Source: Actinomycetes bacterium
Lineage (GTDB): Bacteria > Actinomycetota > Acidimicrobiia > Acidimicrobiales > SZUA-35
Length of the DNA stretch: 33,501 nucleotides
Reading direction: 5' to 3'
Assembly: GCA_024227975.1 (NCBI GenBank)
Contig: JAAETV010000111.1
Span: 1 to 33,501, forward strand
Below the pieces are notes generated by a model. That model made no database searches, had not been told where the DNA came from, and saw nothing but the letters and a program-made list of their open reading frames with translations. Shown piece after piece: positions 31,667 through 33,501 of this stretch (within the stretch, counting starts at the first letter, position 1; every line of letters begins with the position of its first letter). Both the position numbers and the translations under genes were made by a program.

Positions 31667-32922
31667 CCGAGCAGCCTGTCATCGCGACTGACGACGTCGT
31701 GGCGACAAGCTCTTCGCTGGCCGAAGAGCACCGGCAACGCTTGCTGTTGCGAGCCCGAGGGGGGCGTCCCCTCACTCCTGACGACGTAGTGGCGGTGATG
31801 CAGCGGGTCGAGCTGACTCCGACGGTGCTGGCTGAAGTACGTCACTTCCTGGCTGAGAACGAGATCCCGTTCGATGATCAGAGCGAGATCCAACCCGACG
31901 TGAATGGTCATGAGCCAGCGGGGTCGGGGTCGAAGCGGGTACGGCCCCGCCGCGATCCGGCCCGGATGGCGGCAGCCGCCATGGCTCGGGCCAGCGGTTC
32001 GGCTGACCCGGTCAAGATGTATCTCAAGGAGATCGGCAAGGTGCCTCTCCTGACGGCTGAAGAGGAAGTTCAGCTGGCTAAGAGGATCGAGTCAGGAGCA
32101 GAGGCGTCTGCCGAATCGGCGGCCCTGCTCACCAGCGGTACTTGGGAGAGTCTGGCGCCCGAGAAGCGACGGGCATTGCGGCGGTCGTCTCGCGATGGCG
32201 ACCGTGCTCGCCAGGAGCTGACATCGGCCAACCTGCGGCTCGTGGTGTCCATAGCAAAGCGCTATGTGGGTAGGGGGGTACCGATCCTGGATCTCATCCA
32301 GGAGGGCAACCTGGGCCTGATGAGGGCGGTCCAGAAGTTTGATCACAGCAAAGGATTCAAGTTCTCGACCTATGCCACCTGGTGGATCCGTCAAGCCATC
32401 ACCCGGGCCATCGCCGACCAGAGTCGGACCATACGGGTGCCTGTGCACATGGTGGAATCGATCAACAAGGTGGTGCGAGCCCAGCGGGCCCTGGCTCAGA
32501 AGCTGGAGCGCGACCCGACGCTGGCCGAGATCGGCCACGAGGTCGACCTCGAGGAAGAGAAGGTTGGTGAGATTCTGCGGATAGCCCAGCAGGATCCCCT
32601 GTCACTCGATTCGCCAGTGGGTGACGAAGACGACACCTCAATGGCCGACTTCATTCCAGACAAGGGGGCGGCCCCCCTTGATCTGGCTGCTCGCAAACTG
32701 TTGGAGCAGACGGTGCGGGACGTACTCGATGATCTGTCCGAGCGGGAGTCCGAGGTGGTGCGACTTCGATTCGGCTTGGTCGACGGCCGACCCCGGACCT
32801 TGGAAGAGGTTGGCAAGGAGTTCGGCGTGACCCGGGAGCGAATCCGTCAGATCGAGTCCAAGACCCTGGCCAAGCTCCGCCACCCCCTTCGCAGCGAGAA
32901 GCTCCGTGACTATCTGGACTGA
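31663..32922 (+). CDS. rpoD: RNA polymerase principal sigma factor (RpoD/SigA/HrdB type)
   Basis: A 419-residue primary sigma factor. Residues 1-110 are a short region 1.1-like segment ([23 protein letters not shown]) and basic linker. Region 1.2 starts [16 protein letters not shown]. Region 2 includes [31 protein letters not shown] and [21 protein letters not shown]. Region 3 follows, and region 4 has [29 protein letters not shown]. It should direct transcription of the TANNNT promoters noted in this window. It starts with a GTG overlapping the dnaG stop, with strong GGAGGAGG upstream. A bipartite hairpin follows the gene. Confidence 0.96.
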   Translation: MTEQPVIATDDVVATSSSLAEEHRQRLLLRARGGRPLTPDDVVAVMQRVELTPTVLAEVRHFLAENEIPFDDQSEIQPDVNGHEPAGSGSKRVRPRRDPARMAAAAMARASGSADPVKMYLKEIGKVPLLTAEEEVQLAKRIESGAEASAESAALLTSGTWESLAPEKRRALRRSSRDGDRARQELTSANLRLVVSIAKRYVGRGVPILDLIQEGNLGLMRAVQKFDHSKGFKFSTYATWWIRQAITRAIADQSRTIRVPVHMVESINKVVRAQRALAQKLERDPTLAEIGHEVDLEEEKVGEILRIAQQDPLSLDSPVGDEDDTSMADFIPDKGAAPLDLAARKLLEQTVRDVLDDLSERESEVVRLRFGLVDGRPRTLEEVGKEFGVTRERIRQIESKTLAKLRHPLRSEKLRDYLD

Positions 32923-32966
32923 GAATCTCTCGTTGTCGGGCTTGTGGCGGGGCGGGGTTCACTTCG

Positions 32967-33000
32967 CGCTCTGAGCGGAATCTAGCCGCATGGCAGAGCG
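32967..33000 (+). terminator. Bipartite hairpin after rpoD, candidate terminator
   Basis: CGCTCTG (32967-32973) pairs with CAGAGCG (32994-33000), and inside it GCGG (32975-32978) pairs with CCGC (32986-32989). The stem is therefore 7+4 pairs with a small bulge and an apical loop of seven bases. AGTTCTT follows. It lies 44 bases after the rpoD stop and just before the tRNA-Asn gene. Confidence 0.5.
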
Positions 33001-33009
33001 AGTTCTTGG

Positions 33010-33015
33010 TATCCT
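33010..33015 (+). promoter_or_regulatory. Possible -10 of the tRNA-Asn gene
   Basis: TATCCT is placed 12 bases before the mature tRNA 5' end, allowing a short leader for RNase P to remove. A matching -35 at normal spacing is not obvious. Confidence 0.35.
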
Positions 33016-33027
33016 TCTGTACTTCGA

Positions 33028-33103
33028 TCCGGGGTAGCTCAGCTGGCAGAGCAACTGACTGTTAATCAGTGGGTCGTGAGTTCGAGCCTCACCCCCGGAG
33101 CCA
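33028..33103 (+). tRNA. tRNA-Asn (anticodon GTT), CCA encoded
   Basis: A complete 76-base cloverleaf. The acceptor stem TCCGGGG (33028-33034) pairs with CCCCGGA (33093-33099). The D stem GCTC pairs with GAGC. The anticodon stem ACTGA/TCAGT encloses CTGTTAA with anticodon GTT at 33061-33063. The T arm is GTGAG-TTCGAGC-CTCAC. The discriminator is G, and CCA is encoded at 33101-33103. All stems pair perfectly. It reads AAC and AAU codons. tRNA-Asn genes are frequent integration sites for mobile elements, and an integrase/transposase-like ORF begins about 190 bases downstream. Confidence 0.97.
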
Positions 33104-33123
33104 AGCCCCACCAGGGGAAACGC

Positions 33124-33155
33124 AACCCCCGAGCCACCCGGCCGGGGGTTTCTTC
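33124..33155 (+). terminator. Terminator of the tRNA-Asn gene
   Basis: AACCCCCG (33124-33131) and CGGGGGTT (33143-33150) form an eight-pair stem with an 11-base loop, followed by TCTTC. It lies 20 bases after the tRNA CCA end and is the clearest intrinsic terminator in the window. Confidence 0.7.
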
Positions 33156-33163
33156 ATGCCGAA

Positions 33164-33182
33164 ACTGCCATGGGACTGCCAT
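33164..33182 (+). repeat. Short direct repeat ACTGCCAT x2
   Basis: ACTGCCAT occurs at 33164-33171 and 33175-33182, an 11-base period, immediately downstream of the tRNA terminator. It may be an old attachment or binding site of an integrated element, or chance. The rest of 33104-33294 shows no gene. Confidence 0.3.
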
Positions 33183-33294
33183 TACGCCGTAAGAGAGCCG
33201 GACGCCGTTGCCCTGAGGGTGCCGAGAACGCGTCGCTGCAGGTCACAGCGTTGCGGGCGGCACCGTGCCGGCCGTGTCATCGGTTCTGTCGCAC

Positions 33295-33501
33295 ATGTTC
33301 CGGTTATCGATTGCTCGGCTCGGGATGTTCTTCGTATCCGTCGACAAGCGTGACGCCAAGATCCTGGCCCTCCGCCATCAGATCCTCGTGCTCCAGCGGC
33401 GGATCGAGCGACCAAACTTCACACCCGCTGCCCGGACGATCCTGGCTGTGCTCTCGCGAGCATTCGACCGTCGCCGGCTCCAATGCGTGATGCTGATCGT
33501 C
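33295..33501 (+). mobile_element. Integrase/transposase-like ORF, N-terminal fragment cut by window edge
   Basis: From the ATG at 33295 the frame reads MFRLSIARLGMFFVSVDKRD and then AKILALRHQILVLQRRIERP, NFTPAARTILAVLSRAF. The LRHQxxVLxRR and xPxFTxAxRxxLAxLSR pattern is that of the N-terminus of actinobacterial DDE transposases of the integrase-core type (IS481/IS3-like). A GTG at 33265 could extend it by ten residues. The DDE catalytic core would lie beyond the window, so intactness cannot be judged. No terminal inverted repeat is identifiable here. Its position just after tRNA-Asn suggests the edge of a mobile or accessory region. Confidence 0.65.

Overview
The window is a GC-rich, densely coding chromosomal segment of an actinobacterium, most likely of the class Acidimicrobiia or a close relative. 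The class is an inference from three things: the conserved actinobacterial order comEA-comEC-holA-rpsT-lepA-hrcA-dnaJ-rsmE-phoH-ybeY-corC-era-recO-uppS-glyQS-dnaG-rpoD; a BldD-type regulator and an F420-dependent oxidoreductase; and the absence of mycobacterial or streptomycete landmarks. GTG starts, stop/start overlaps and probable leaderless starts are frequent.

Region 1 (1-7110) is accessory metabolism. An AcrB/HAE1-type RND transporter runs off the left edge. A SnoaL-like gene and an amidase-signature hydrolase form a two-gene minus-strand operon, transcribed divergently from a fatty acyl-AMP-ligase-like enzyme. An F420-dependent LLM-class oxidoreductase follows. Region 2 (7111-11788) holds a thioredoxin-TPR protein, comEA-comEC (DNA uptake) and holA (clamp-loader delta). 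Region 3 (11806-13256) inserts a second SnoaL-like gene and an alpha/beta hydrolase into the conserved block.

Region 4 (13303-18438) is translation and protein quality control: rpsT, lepA, and then hrcA-dnaJ-rsmE as an operon. Region 5 (18533-19748) carries a BldD homologue that keeps the c-di-GMP signature RxD-X8-RxxD. It is convergent with a small protein-kinase-like gene whose catalytic residues are substituted, so it is a predicted pseudokinase. Region 6 (19974-23605) is a tightly overlapping phoH-ybeY-corC-era operon for RNA and ribosome maturation. Region 7 (23599-26942) has a DinG/XPD-type Fe-S helicase and, divergently, a single-pass membrane protein with a seven-copy 21-bp Ser/Thr repeat; a perfectly symmetric pair of -10-like boxes lies between them. 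Region 8 (26992-32922) is uppS-recO, glyQS and dnaG-rpoD, the last pair being a primase and principal-sigma macromolecular-synthesis operon. Region 9 (33028-33501) is a tRNA-Asn(GTT) gene with a terminator, followed by the start of an integrase/transposase-like ORF cut by the right edge.

The most unusual items are the predicted pseudokinase beside BldD, a ComEC whose metallo-beta-lactamase-like tail has lost its metal-binding motif, the repeat-tailed membrane protein with its symmetric divergent promoter, several perfect inverted repeats in divergent promoter regions, and a recurring GCTAGNNT/TANNNT box close to start codons. No CRISPR array, rRNA, prophage or obvious defence system was seen. 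No gene-free stretch exceeds 300 bases; the longest (2043-2320, 278 bases) holds only the RND promoter region and short hairpins.
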